This document shows positions 8,795 through 16,163 of a stretch of 21,305 nt of DNA, one piece after another. Where the stretch lies: the NCBI GenBank assembly GCA_018713005.1, contig DVFX01000034.1, forward strand, positions 1 through 21,305, in the 5' to 3' direction. The notes under the pieces were generated by a model. It did not search any database. It saw only the letters and a program-made list of their open reading frames with translations, and was not told the DNA's origin. How positions within the stretch are numbered: the first letter of the stretch is position 1; each line of letters begins with the position of its first letter. Origin of the DNA: Scatomorpha gallistercoris. Lineage in GTDB: Bacteria > Bacillota > Clostridia > Oscillospirales > Oscillospiraceae. The position numbers and the translations under genes are program-made.

Positions 8795-9130
8795 TCAAAG
8801 TTTTTTCGCACCCGGCTCCGTCAGGCACTCGGCGAGCAGCGCCTCAAGCTCCCCGCTGTGGTCCTCGGCCGGATCCTCGTATTTTAGCTCCTTTGCCACT
8901 GAGAACTCGAAGCTCTCAGGCCCGTACTCCTTCCACAGCCGCATCAGCTCGCGGTTGCGGTGGCTGCCCAGCTCCAGCTGGAAGCGCGCGCCGTTTATCA
9001 CGGCCTTCGTGTCCTTTGCCGCCGCGAAGAACGCGTCTCCCGTCGCCATGCAGCGTATCGCAACCACGCCCATCTGAGGATGCCTGCCCTTGTACGCCTC
9101 CATCAGCTCCCTGCGCTTTTCCTTTTCCAT
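8795..9130 (-). CDS. Small GIY-YIG-like protein with degenerate catalytic motifs
   Basis: A 111-residue cytosolic protein. Its pattern MGVVAIRC...GDAFFAAAKD...ARFQLELGSHRNREL...WKEYGPESFEFSV resembles small stand-alone GIY-YIG nuclease-family proteins of Clostridia, which usually read MGIYxI...FIGSS...R-H-KFQL. The family signatures are altered here. GIY is GVV, the YIG position is FAA, and the residue at the usual catalytic Arg position appears to be Gly. It may bind nucleic acid without cutting it, or may do something else. I chose the ATG at 9130 because GAGGAGG lies 9 bases upstream. A start 20 codons further upstream has no ribosome site. The alignment is from memory of the family, so the family call is moderate. 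Confidence 0.62.
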   Translation of the reverse strand: MEKEKRRELMEAYKGRHPQMGVVAIRCMATGDAFFAAAKDTKAVINGARFQLELGSHRNRELMRLWKEYGPESFEFSVAKELKYEDPAEDHSGELEALLAECLTEPGAKKL

Positions 9131-9252
9131 TTGCTTCTGCCTCCTCTGAGTGTTAAATCTTGGGCTCCTGCGCTTCGGCGGCGCAACCAATAGCGTTAAT
9201 GTAAGTCAAACGCAAATCCGGCGCCGACAACCTGCCTACTTGCTCAAATCAT

Positions 9253-9450
9253 GTTTTTCGCGGGGCTCCGCCTCGTGAAAAACACTTCTCGTCCCGCAAG
9301 TGTGAAAGCTCCGCCTTAAAATTATCGGCCCGGGGCTTTGCCTCGGGCCGATACCTTATCTTGCGCCGTGGCGGCGCAACCGCCTTGCCGTGCAAGGCGA
9401 GGGGGTATCGCGGCATTTATGCCGCGTATCTAGGGGGAACTGGTTCCCCC
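9253..9450. repeat. Array of six intergenic hairpins between rny and the GIY-YIG gene
   Basis: This 328-bp gene-free stretch (9131-9458) holds six consecutive inverted repeats: 9253-9265/9271-9283 (13 bp with two G-U pairs), 9323-9332/9344-9353 (TATCGGCCCG, perfect), 9361-9368/9372-9379 (TTGCGCCG), 9381-9388/9392-9399 (CGCCTTGC), 9409-9415/9420-9426 (CGCGGCA) and 9433-9440/9443-9450 (GGGGGAAC). None has a clear T-run in the direction of rny, so they are not standard terminators. They resemble palindromic intergenic repeat units. Any one could stabilise or process the rny transcript. No coding frame is supported here. Confidence 0.8.
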
Positions 9451-9458
9451 CAGAGGTT

Positions 9459-11006
9459 TTATTTCGCGTATTCCACGGCCTTGGTCTCGCGCAGGACGTG
9501 GACCTTTATCTGGCCGGGATAAGTGAGCTCGCTCTCTATCTTCTTGGCGATGTTGCGGGCGAGCAGCACCATTTCGTCCTCGCTGACCTCGTCGGGCTTG
9601 ACCATGACGCGAATCTCGCGTCCGGCCTGGATGGCGTAGCAGCTCTCGATGCCCGGGAAGCTGCGGGTGACCTCCTCGAGCTTCTCGAGGCGCTTGACGT
9701 AGTTCTCGATGTTCTCGCGGCGGGCGCCCGGGCGGGACGCGGAAATGGCGTCGGCGGCCTGGACCAGGCAGGCAATCACGCTGTGCGGCTCCACGTCGTT
9801 GTGGTGCGCCTCGATTGCGTGGATGACTTCCGGCGACTCCTTGTACTTGCGGGCGATGTCCACGCCGATGGTGACGTGGCTGCCTTCGACCTCGTGGTCA
9901 ATGCTCTTGCCCAGGTCGTGGAGCAGGCCGGCGCGCTTGGCCGTCTGGACGTCCACGCCCAGCTCCGCGGCGAGCAGCCCCGCGATGTGCGCGACCTCGA
10001 TGGAGTGGTTGAGGACGTTCTGGCCGTAGCTGGTACGGTACTTCATACGGCCGAGCAGGCGGATTATCTCCGGGTGCAGGCCATGGATGTTCGTCTCGAA
10101 CGCGGCGCGCTCGCCCTCGGCCTTGATGGTCGCGTTGACCTCGCGCTGGGCCTTGGCCACCATCTCTTCGATGCGGGCCGGGTGGATGCGTCCGTCCTGG
10201 ATGAGCCTTTCCAGCGCTATGCGCGCTATCTCGCGCCTGACAGGGTCGAAGCTGGATACGGTTATCGTCTCCGGGGTGTCGTCGATAATCAAATCGCAGC
10301 CGGTGAGAGTTTCGATGGAACGAATGTTGCGTCCCTCTCGTCCTATAATACGGCCCTTCATCTCGTCGTTGGGGAGTGGTACGACGGAGACGGTTATCTC
10401 ACTGGCATGGTCGGCGGCGCAGCGCTGGATGGCGGTGGCGATTATCTCGCGCGCCTTCTCCTCTGCCTCGTCCTTGTACCTGGCCTCGACCTCGCGCACC
10501 TTGGCGGCCATTTCGTGAGTCACCTCGGTCTCAACATTGGAGATGAGGTACTGCTTGGCCTCGTCAACCGTGTAGCCGGATATCTTCTCAAGCATTTCAA
10601 GCTGGCTCTTCTTGACAAGCTTGATCTCCTCCTGCATGGTTTCGGCCTGGCTCAGCTTCTGGTTGAGGGCTTCGGTCTTTTTCTCCAGGGCGTCGTTCTT
10701 GCGGTCGAGGTTCTCTTCTTTCTGCTGCAAGCGGCGCTCCTGCTTGGAGAGCTCGTTGCGGCGCTCCTTGACCTCGCGCTCGTACTCCGTGCGGTTTTTG
10801 TGAATCTCCTCGCGCGCCTCAACCAACGCCTCGCGCTTTTTGCTCTCGGCGGCCTTGATGGACTCGTTGATGATACGCTTGGCTTCCTCTTCCGCGCTGG
10901 ATATCTCGCGCTCGGCGACCTTTTTGCGGTACATTATGCCCAGCAGGAACCCTATGACAAGCACCACGATCACACCGACCACGATGCCCACTATTGTCCA
11001 AAACAT
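9459..11006 (-). CDS. rny: Ribonuclease Y
   Basis: RNase Y is the membrane-bound endoribonuclease that starts mRNA decay in many Firmicutes. The 515-residue product has the usual length. It starts with an N-terminal membrane anchor (MFWTIVGIVVGVIVVLVIGFLLG). A long charged coiled coil (about residues 25-185) is rich in Glu, Lys and Arg. A KH RNA-binding domain contains IIGREGRNIRSIETLTG. The HD hydrolase domain has HSIEVAHIAGLLAAELG and the metal-binding LLHDLGK, and the protein ends IKVHVLRETKAVEYAK. I chose the ATG at 11006, where homologues start. Its GGGAGG site is 14 bases away, longer than usual. The frame is open further upstream to 11141, but that part is untranslated leader just downstream of the promoter. 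Confidence 0.96.
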   Translation of the reverse strand: MFWTIVGIVVGVIVVLVIGFLLGIMYRKKVAEREISSAEEEAKRIINESIKAAESKKREALVEAREEIHKNRTEYEREVKERRNELSKQERRLQQKEENLDRKNDALEKKTEALNQKLSQAETMQEEIKLVKKSQLEMLEKISGYTVDEAKQYLISNVETEVTHEMAAKVREVEARYKDEAEEKAREIIATAIQRCAADHASEITVSVVPLPNDEMKGRIIGREGRNIRSIETLTGCDLIIDDTPETITVSSFDPVRREIARIALERLIQDGRIHPARIEEMVAKAQREVNATIKAEGERAAFETNIHGLHPEIIRLLGRMKYRTSYGQNVLNHSIEVAHIAGLLAAELGVDVQTAKRAGLLHDLGKSIDHEVEGSHVTIGVDIARKYKESPEVIHAIEAHHNDVEPHSVIACLVQAADAISASRPGARRENIENYVKRLEKLEEVTRSFPGIESCYAIQAGREIRVMVKPDEVSEDEMVLLARNIAKKIESELTYPGQIKVHVLRETKAVEYAK

Positions 11007-11107
11007 AGTTTCAATATACGCCTCCCTTTCTTGTAGGATAGAAAAATAATGGGGCGAAAGCGCGCCGTTTCCGCGTCCGGCTCCGCCCCCGTAAAGTTTA
11101 ATATCAA

Positions 11108-11128
11108 AGGGGTCTCCCCATGACCCCT
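11108..11128 (-). promoter_or_regulatory. Hairpin at the 5' end of the rny leader
   Basis: AGGGGTC (11108-11114) and GACCCCT (11122-11128) form a 7-bp stem with a 7-nt loop, about 10 nt after the predicted start of the rny transcript. It could protect the 5' end or be a site for self-regulation. That role is inference. Confidence 0.5.
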
Positions 11129-11144
11129 GAAATATTATCATGTC

Positions 11145-11174
11145 ATTTTACACCACTGTCTGGCTTTATGTCAA
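11145..11174 (-). promoter_or_regulatory. Promoter of rny
   Basis: On the minus strand TTGACA (11174-11169), an 18-bp spacer and TAAAAT (11150-11145) are visible. The transcript would carry a leader of roughly 130 nt before the rny start codon. Confidence 0.82.
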
Positions 11175-11206
11175 GCTTGTACAGCCGCGCCGTTCGTCTA
11201 TTTTGC

Positions 11207-11235
11207 TTGATATGTCAATGCCGCCGGAGTATAAT
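11207..11235 (+). promoter_or_regulatory. Promoter of the GT-C glycosyltransferase gene
   Basis: TTGATA (11207-11212), a 17-bp spacer and TATAAT (11230-11235) lie about 27 bp before the start codon, divergent from the rny promoter. Confidence 0.82.
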
Positions 11236-11261
11236 CAAAAACCGGCAAAAGAGGTGTTTGA

Positions 11262-12674
11262 TTGGGTACAGGCATCATAGACAACAGAACATGGCCCGAC
11301 ACCGCCCTGTCCGTGCTCCTCACGGCAATCTGTGCGGCGATGTGCGCGTCCGCGGCGGTATACGCGCTGAACTTCTCCATCGCCGCCGGCGCGGCTGTCT
11401 GCGTTTGCGTGGCAGCCGCCGCACTGCTGTGTATTCTTCTGCCGCGCTGTGTAAAGAATCTGGATGCGAAGCATCTCGCGCTGACAGTGTGCCTGCTCGC
11501 TTTCGGCCTGCGCGCCGTGTATGTGCTCACGGTTGAAAGCGTACCGGTGAGCGACTTTGAGCTGCTCTACGGCGCAGCCCGGGACCTGGCCTCAGGCGAC
11601 GCCTCGGCGCTGGAGGCCGAGTATTTCCAGCTCTGGGGCTACCAGATACCCTTCGTGCTCTATGAGGCGCTCATCGTCTCGCTCTCCGGCGGCGCCGCGG
11701 CGCTCGTGCTGCTCAACGCGCTCTGGGGAGCGATGACGGCGGGGCTGGTCTTTGCGCTCGCCCGGCGCTTCGTCTCCGACGGCGCTGCCTTCGCTGCCGC
11801 CTTGCTCTACGCCGTGTGCCCCGACGCCGTTATGCTCACGCCCGCGCTGACCAACCAGTGCATTTCCCTGGCCTTCATCCTGCTCGGCGTGTACCTGGCC
11901 TGCTCGCCCTCTTGGCGGCGTCAGCTCCCTGCGGGGCTCGCGCTCGCATTCGGAGACCTGATGCGGCCCGAGGGCCTGCTCGCGCTGGCGGGCCTGGCCG
12001 TCGCGCTGCTGCTCACGCTGATACGCCGCGACGGCGGCGTCAAAAAGCGCGCCATCGGCTTTGCCGCGCTGTTGGCGGCATATTTCGCGCTCAAACTGGC
12101 GGTGTCTGGGGCGATAGCCCTGTCCGACATTGCGCCCGGAGGCATCGGCAACGCCGTGCCGGAGTGGAAATTCGTCCTCGGCCTCGACACCGCCACGGGC
12201 GGGATGTACGACGCCGGTATGGAGTACATCCTGGACATCACCGACGCCTCCGAGAGGCGCGCCGCCGCACTGGACGCCATACGCGCCTTGCTCTCGGACG
12301 CGGGCGGATTCGTCGGGCTGCTGCTCTTCTTCGCAGAGAAGGCCGCCTCTTTCTGGGGCCGCTTTGAGGACAGCTGGCTCGGCGCGGCAAACGCCTCGGA
12401 CGCGCTGATGCAGTACGGCGGGCGCGCCGTGTTTATCGCCGCCTGCGGGCTTGCGGCCCTCGGCGGCGCGGAGCGGCGCACGGACTTTGCCTCCAACTGC
12501 GTGAAGGCCGTGGTCTGCGCCAACTTTGCGGCTTACCTGCTCATTGAGGTGCAGCCGCGCTACAGGTATTTTGTCCTGCCCTTCGTCTGCGTGCTCGCGG
12601 CGTTGGGAATAGAGCGAGCCGCGCGCCCGGGCGCTTCGCTCCTGTCTGGACATCGGCGCGGCAAAAGTGTATAA
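11262..12674 (+). CDS. GT-C fold membrane glycosyltransferase (PMT_2/GT39-like)
   Basis: A 470-residue polytopic membrane protein, very rich in Ala and Leu, with roughly ten predicted membrane segments. After two N-terminal segments, the first long loop has VPVSDFELLYGAARDLASGD with Asp98. This matches the acidic residue of GT-C enzymes that use polyprenyl-phosphate sugars. DLMRPEGLLALAGLAVALLL near the middle is also typical of this group. The substrate cannot be read; such enzymes glycosylate cell-wall polymers, lipids or exported proteins. It starts at a TTG codon: GAGGTG lies 5 bases upstream and no ATG is in frame nearby. A PMT-like gene follows 39 bp downstream with its own promoter, and the pair may act on one glycan pathway. 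Confidence 0.8.
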   Translation: MGTGIIDNRTWPDTALSVLLTAICAAMCASAAVYALNFSIAAGAAVCVCVAAAALLCILLPRCVKNLDAKHLALTVCLLAFGLRAVYVLTVESVPVSDFELLYGAARDLASGDASALEAEYFQLWGYQIPFVLYEALIVSLSGGAAALVLLNALWGAMTAGLVFALARRFVSDGAAFAAALLYAVCPDAVMLTPALTNQCISLAFILLGVYLACSPSWRRQLPAGLALAFGDLMRPEGLLALAGLAVALLLTLIRRDGGVKKRAIGFAALLAAYFALKLAVSGAIALSDIAPGGIGNAVPEWKFVLGLDTATGGMYDAGMEYILDITDASERRAAALDAIRALLSDAGGFVGLLLFFAEKAASFWGRFEDSWLGAANASDALMQYGGRAVFIAACGLAALGGAERRTDFASNCVKAVVCANFAAYLLIEVQPRYRYFVLPFVCVLAALGIERAARPGASLLSGHRRGKSV

Positions 12675-12675
12675 T
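12647..12675 (+). promoter_or_regulatory. Promoter of the PMT-like gene, inside the end of the preceding gene
   Basis: TGGACA (12647-12652), a 17-bp spacer and TATAAT (12670-12675) overlap the last codons and stop of the upstream glycosyltransferase. They lie 38 bp before the PMT-like start, allowing independent expression. Confidence 0.7.
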
Positions 12676-12713
12676 GTTAAAATGATTCATATTTGACCAA
12701 TGAGGTAAAGCGT

Positions 12714-14561
12714 ATGTCCTACCTTACTTATATATTCCCCGTTCTCGCGGTTTTCTTCGTGCTGATGGCCGCGAGGCAATGGCTGCCCGCGCTCTCGTCC
12801 CCGCGTCTGCCGCAGGATCCGGACACCGGGCGGAAAGTAAAGCCGCGCTTCAGCTTCGACACGCCTGCGGGCAGGCTGGAACGCCTCGACGCCGTGCTGT
12901 GCCTCGTCATAACCGTCTGCTACGCCGTCGTGGCCTTCACCGGCCTCGGAGACATGAGCGCGCCGCAGAGCTGGTGCCGCTTCACCGCGAGAGGGCAGTA
13001 CGCGCTCATCGACCTCGGCGAAGAGTACGACATCGGCATCGTGCGCTATTACACCGGGCTGCACACCGGCAGGTACGAGCTGCAGTTCTCCGACGACGGA
13101 GACACCTGGCGCGACGCCGGGGAGCTCAGCCAGGAGTACAACGAGCTCTTCAAATGGCTCGACTACTTCCCCGCCTATGAGGGCGTCGAGGACACCACGG
13201 CGCGCTACATCCGCCTCGTCTCCTCGGACGAGCTCGATTTGGGCGAGCTAGCCGTCTACGACGCGGACGGGAATATTCTCGACGCCTCCGGCTTCGAGTA
13301 CGAGGCGGGCTGCGCCCCGCTCTTCGACGAGCAGGACACCGTGCCCGTGCGCCCGTCGTATATGAACTCGAGCTACTTTGACGAGATATACCACGCGCGC
13401 ACCGCGCTCGAGCACATCGAGAACGTCTACCCCTACGAGATAACCCACCCGCCCCTGGGCAAGGAGATAATAGGCATAGGCATCCGCCTCTTCGGCATGA
13501 CGCCCTTCGGCTGGCGCTTCATGGGCACGCTCTTCGGCGTGCTGATGCTGCCCATACTGTATGTGTTCCTCAAGCGCCTGACGCGCTCGAGCGCAATCAC
13601 CGCCTGCGCCGCAATCATCTTCGCCTTCGACTTCATGCACTTCGTGCAGACGCGAATCGCCACGATAGACACCTACGCCGTGTTCTTCATCCTGCTCATG
13701 TATCTGTTCATGTGGCGCTTCGTGAGCTCCGGCAAGTGGCGCTATCTCGCCCTCTCCGGCATATTCTTCGGCATAGGCGCGGCCAGCAAGTGGACGTGCA
13801 TCTACGCGGGCGCGGGCCTCGCCGCAATCTGGCTCGTCTACTGGATTACGCAGGGGCGCAAGCCGCGTTTCGCCTCGCGCTTCTTCGCCAACTGCGCTTT
13901 CTGCCTGGTTTTCTTCGTCGCCATACCGCTGGCCATATACTACGCGAGCTACTATCACTACGGCACGGCGAGCGGGCTCGAAGGCGGCGTGGGCATGTAC
14001 TTCACGCGCGACTACTTCGACATCGTCTGGGACAACCAGGTCTACATGTGGGAATACCACTCCGACCTCGTGAGCACTCACCCCTACTCCTCCCGCTGGT
14101 ACCAGTGGCTGGTGGACGCCAGGCCCATACTCTACTACCTCGAGTACTTCCCCGACGGCACGACCAAGAGCGCTTTCGGCGCCTTCCTGAACCCCATCTT
14201 CTGCTGGGCGGGCCTGCTGGCCGTCATCGCCAACGCCGTCTTTGCCTTCAGGGACCGTGACGGCCGGGCAGCCTTCATCGTGATAGGCTACCTGGCTCAG
14301 CTGCTGCCCTGGGTGCTGGTCACGCGCCTGACCTTTGCCTATCACTATTTCCCGAGCGAGGTGTTCATGCTGCTGGCCCTGGCCAACGTATGGCTGCGCA
14401 TGAAGGAGCATGGGCTATTCCGCTGGGAGCGGAATATGTACGCCGTCACGGGCGTGAGCGCCGCGCTCTTCGTGGCCTACTACCCCGTCCTGACGGGCCT
14501 GCGCTGCGCGCTCTGGTACACGCGCGGCTTCCTCAGATGGTTCCCAAGCTGGCCATTTTAA
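12714..14561 (+). CDS. Protein O-mannosyltransferase-like (PMT family) enzyme with inserted discoidin-like domain
   Basis: A 615-residue membrane glycosyltransferase of the dolichyl/polyprenyl-phosphate-mannose protein mannosyltransferase family. Two membrane segments (about 5-22 and 58-78) flank a basic, likely cytosolic loop. Residues 80-190 then form an extracytoplasmic domain resembling F5/8-type (discoidin) carbohydrate-binding folds, including YALIDLGEEYDIGIVRYYTG, YELQFSDDGDTW and YIRLVSS. The catalytic first-loop motif follows: SYFDEIYHARTA with Asp223-Glu224, then THPPLGKEIIGIGIRLFG (His245), both strong PMT signatures. Many membrane segments complete the fold. The ATG at 12714 has GAGGT 8 bases upstream; a TTG 21 bp earlier has no such site. 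It likely transfers mannose from a lipid carrier to exported proteins or glycans, perhaps guided by the extra domain. Substrate and acceptor are unknown. Confidence 0.88.
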   Translation: MSYLTYIFPVLAVFFVLMAARQWLPALSSPRLPQDPDTGRKVKPRFSFDTPAGRLERLDAVLCLVITVCYAVVAFTGLGDMSAPQSWCRFTARGQYALIDLGEEYDIGIVRYYTGLHTGRYELQFSDDGDTWRDAGELSQEYNELFKWLDYFPAYEGVEDTTARYIRLVSSDELDLGELAVYDADGNILDASGFEYEAGCAPLFDEQDTVPVRPSYMNSSYFDEIYHARTALEHIENVYPYEITHPPLGKEIIGIGIRLFGMTPFGWRFMGTLFGVLMLPILYVFLKRLTRSSAITACAAIIFAFDFMHFVQTRIATIDTYAVFFILLMYLFMWRFVSSGKWRYLALSGIFFGIGAASKWTCIYAGAGLAAIWLVYWITQGRKPRFASRFFANCAFCLVFFVAIPLAIYYASYYHYGTASGLEGGVGMYFTRDYFDIVWDNQVYMWEYHSDLVSTHPYSSRWYQWLVDARPILYYLEYFPDGTTKSAFGAFLNPIFCWAGLLAVIANAVFAFRDRDGRAAFIVIGYLAQLLPWVLVTRLTFAYHYFPSEVFMLLALANVWLRMKEHGLFRWERNMYAVTGVSAALFVAYYPVLTGLRCALWYTRGFLRWFPSWPF

Positions 14562-14694
14562 CAACTGCTTTGAAAGGCAGAGCCTTTCAAAGCAAAATAC
14601 CCCGCGCCGGAGGCGCGATGGTTCATCGCGTCGCTGCGCGCACTCGGGCCGAAGGCCCTTGCACACTTAGCTTTGGCGCAAAGTGTTTTTTGCC

Positions 14695-14731
14695 AGGCAA
14701 AGCCCGGCAAAAAACGATTCGACATGCGCGC
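14695..14731. repeat. Direct repeat copy 1 (37 bp)
   Basis: This is the first of two 37-bp copies lying 54 bp apart, start to start. It differs from the second at 2 positions (C against T at 14720 and 14723). It begins AGGCAAAGCCCGGC and ends in ATGCGCGC. It contains the right arm of the GTTTTTTGCC hairpin. Confidence 0.85.
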
Positions 14732-14748
14732 GTTCAGCGCGCGACCCG

Positions 14749-14785
14749 AGGCAAAGCCCGGCAAAAAACGATTTGATATGCGCGC
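14749..14785. repeat. Direct repeat copy 2 (37 bp)
   Basis: Second copy, with T at 14774 and 14777. It starts with the same AGGCAAAGCCCGGC word. Unlike copy 1, it is not preceded by the TTTTTTGCC arm, so the hairpin is not reproduced. Confidence 0.85.
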
Positions 14786-14864
14786 CAGGTTAGTCCCCGG
14801 AAACGAGTTTATTGCGCAAATTCATTTTTATATCAGCTCTATTGAAGCAAGGTGACAACAGGAT

Positions 14865-15704
14865 ATGTTTCTAGCGGATTATCATGTACACAGCAGCTGT
14901 TCCTTCGACGCGAAGGACCGCATGGCCGACATGGCCAAGAGCGAGCTGGCAAAGGGCATAACCGAGGTCTGCTTCACCGACCATGTGGACTTCGGCGACC
15001 AGCAGACCATGCAGATAGGCCCCGAGCGCTTCCAGCTGCCCAAAAGCCAAGTGAAGCAGTTCATCGAGGCCATGGAGAAGGCCCCGGAGGGCATAGACAT
15101 AAAGCTCGGGCTCGAGCTCGGCGAGGGCAACCACGACCCGGCCAGGGCCAAGCGCGTCTACGCCATGCCGGAGTACGACTTCATCCTCGGCTCGCTGCAC
15201 AACCTGAAGGGTGAAAAGGACTTCTACTACCTGAAATACGAGAGCTACGAGCAGTGCTGGGAGCTATACGACCGCTACCTGGACGAGCTCATAGACCTGG
15301 CGCACATCAACTGCTTCGACTGCATGGCGCACATTGGCTACTGCCTCAGGTACATGCACAGGCAGGGCTTCGACGCGGCCGTAACCGTCGACCGCTTCGG
15401 CCGCAAGATAGACTCGCTGCTGCACACGCTCATCGAAAACGGCAAGGGCATAGAGCTAAACGTGGCCGACCTCGTGCCAGGCGGGCACGACGACCCGCTG
15501 CTTCAGCCCGTGCCCGGCGTGGACATTCTTCGCCGCTACCGCGAGCTCGGCGGCGACATCATAACCGTCGGCTCCGACGCGCACACCGTGAAGGCCGCAG
15601 GCACAGGCATCCGCGAGGGCTACGAGCTGCTCGCCGACATAGGCTTCAAGTACGTCGCCGTATACAAGCGGCACAAGCCAGAATTCAAGCGCATAGAACT
15701 ATAA
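14865..15704 (+). CDS. PHP-family histidinol-phosphatase (HisJ-like)
   Basis: The 279-residue product belongs to the PHP metallophosphatases that remove phosphate from L-histidinol phosphate, the penultimate step of histidine synthesis. All expected metal ligands are visible: His7 and His9 (DYHVHS), His40 (FTDHVD), Glu84 (GLELGEG), His112 (GSLHNL), His156 (MAHIGY), and Asp238 and His240 (GSDAH). Length and domain order fit HisJ/HisK. Other PHP phosphoesterases are possible, because no his genes are nearby. The start is ATG at 14865 with AAGGTG about 10 bases upstream. rpiB follows 12 bp downstream, so the two form an operon. No clear promoter is visible upstream. It could have a broader sugar- or amino-phosphate role with rpiB. 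Confidence 0.87.
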   Translation: MFLADYHVHSSCSFDAKDRMADMAKSELAKGITEVCFTDHVDFGDQQTMQIGPERFQLPKSQVKQFIEAMEKAPEGIDIKLGLELGEGNHDPARAKRVYAMPEYDFILGSLHNLKGEKDFYYLKYESYEQCWELYDRYLDELIDLAHINCFDCMAHIGYCLRYMHRQGFDAAVTVDRFGRKIDSLLHTLIENGKGIELNVADLVPGGHDDPLLQPVPGVDILRRYRELGGDIITVGSDAHTVKAAGTGIREGYELLADIGFKYVAVYKRHKPEFKRIEL

Positions 15705-15716
15705 GGAGGCACAAAA

Positions 15717-16157
15717 ATGTACGCAATCGGTTCCGACCACGGTGGATACGAACTCAAGCAGGCCGTCATGGCGCACCTCAAAGAGCGCGGCGTCGAGTTC
15801 CGCGACTACGGCACCTTCTCCACGGACAGCTGCGACTATCCCGACTACGGCGAGGCCGTGGCACGCGCCGTCGCCTCCGGCGAGTGTGAACGCGGCATAG
15901 TCGTCTGCGGCACCGGCATCGGCATCTCCATCGCCGCCAACAAGGTTCACGGAATACGCTGCGCGCTCTGCGGCGACTGCTACAGCGCCGAGAAGTCCCG
16001 CGAGCACAACGACGCCAACATGCTCGCCCTCGGCGGGCGCGTCCTGGGCGAGGGCCTCGCGCTCAAGATAGTGGACGCCTTCCTCGACACCGAGTTTGCC
16101 GGCGGACGTCACGCCCGCCGTCTGGCCAAAATAGCGGCCATCGAAGAGCGGGGCTAA
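15717..16157 (+). CDS. rpiB: Ribose-5-phosphate isomerase B
   Basis: RpiB interconverts ribose 5-phosphate and ribulose 5-phosphate in the non-oxidative pentose phosphate pathway. The 146-residue product has the usual length. It shows the opening IGSDHGGYELK (Asp7, His8), the catalytic Cys64 in VVCGTGIGISIAANKV, and REHNDANMLALGGRVLG with His97-Asn98. AAGGAGG stands 7 bases before the ATG. The gene lies between the PHP phosphatase (12 bp) and the next membrane protein (6 bp), so it is part of a three-gene transcript. Related allose or galactose-6-phosphate isomerases share this fold, but the motifs favour RpiB. No lac or allose genes are near. Confidence 0.93.
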   Translation: MYAIGSDHGGYELKQAVMAHLKERGVEFRDYGTFSTDSCDYPDYGEAVARAVASGECERGIVVCGTGIGISIAANKVHGIRCALCGDCYSAEKSREHNDANMLALGGRVLGEGLALKIVDAFLDTEFAGGRHARRLAKIAAIEERG

Positions 16158-16163
16158 TCGCGC

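Larger units (their letters stand above)
14567..14785. repeat. Second intergenic hairpin array, after the PMT-like gene
   Basis: The 303-bp gap (14562-14864) holds a chain of inverted repeats: 14567-14578/14582-14593 (GCTTTGAAAGGC, perfect 12 bp, 5 bp after the stop), 14603-14608/14612-14617, 14614-14620/14624-14630 (CGCGATG; overlaps the previous one, so the two are alternatives), 14646-14650/14654-14658 (GGGCC), 14685-14694/14706-14715 (GTTTTTTGCC with inner GGC/GCC) and 14726-14731/14737-14742 (GCGCGC). The one at 14685 ends in A-rich, not T-rich, sequence on the plus strand. No gene or promoter is clear in this gap. Confidence 0.8.

Noticed and set aside
9253..9450. CRISPR array
   Set aside because: The palindromes differ from each other, spacing is irregular and no equal spacers exist.
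9390..11036. Plus-strand open frame of 548 codons
   Set aside because: It is the exact antisense of rny. The low-complexity Leu/Val/Gly product reflects the coiled-coil codons of RNase Y.
11007..11141. Longer N-terminus for RNase Y
   Set aside because: The extension begins within a few bases of the mapped -10 box, so it would not be fully transcribed, and homologues start at the membrane anchor.
14673..14855. Small gene in the gap after the PMT-like gene
   Set aside because: Its coding content is only the 37-bp direct repeat translated twice, with no ribosome site.
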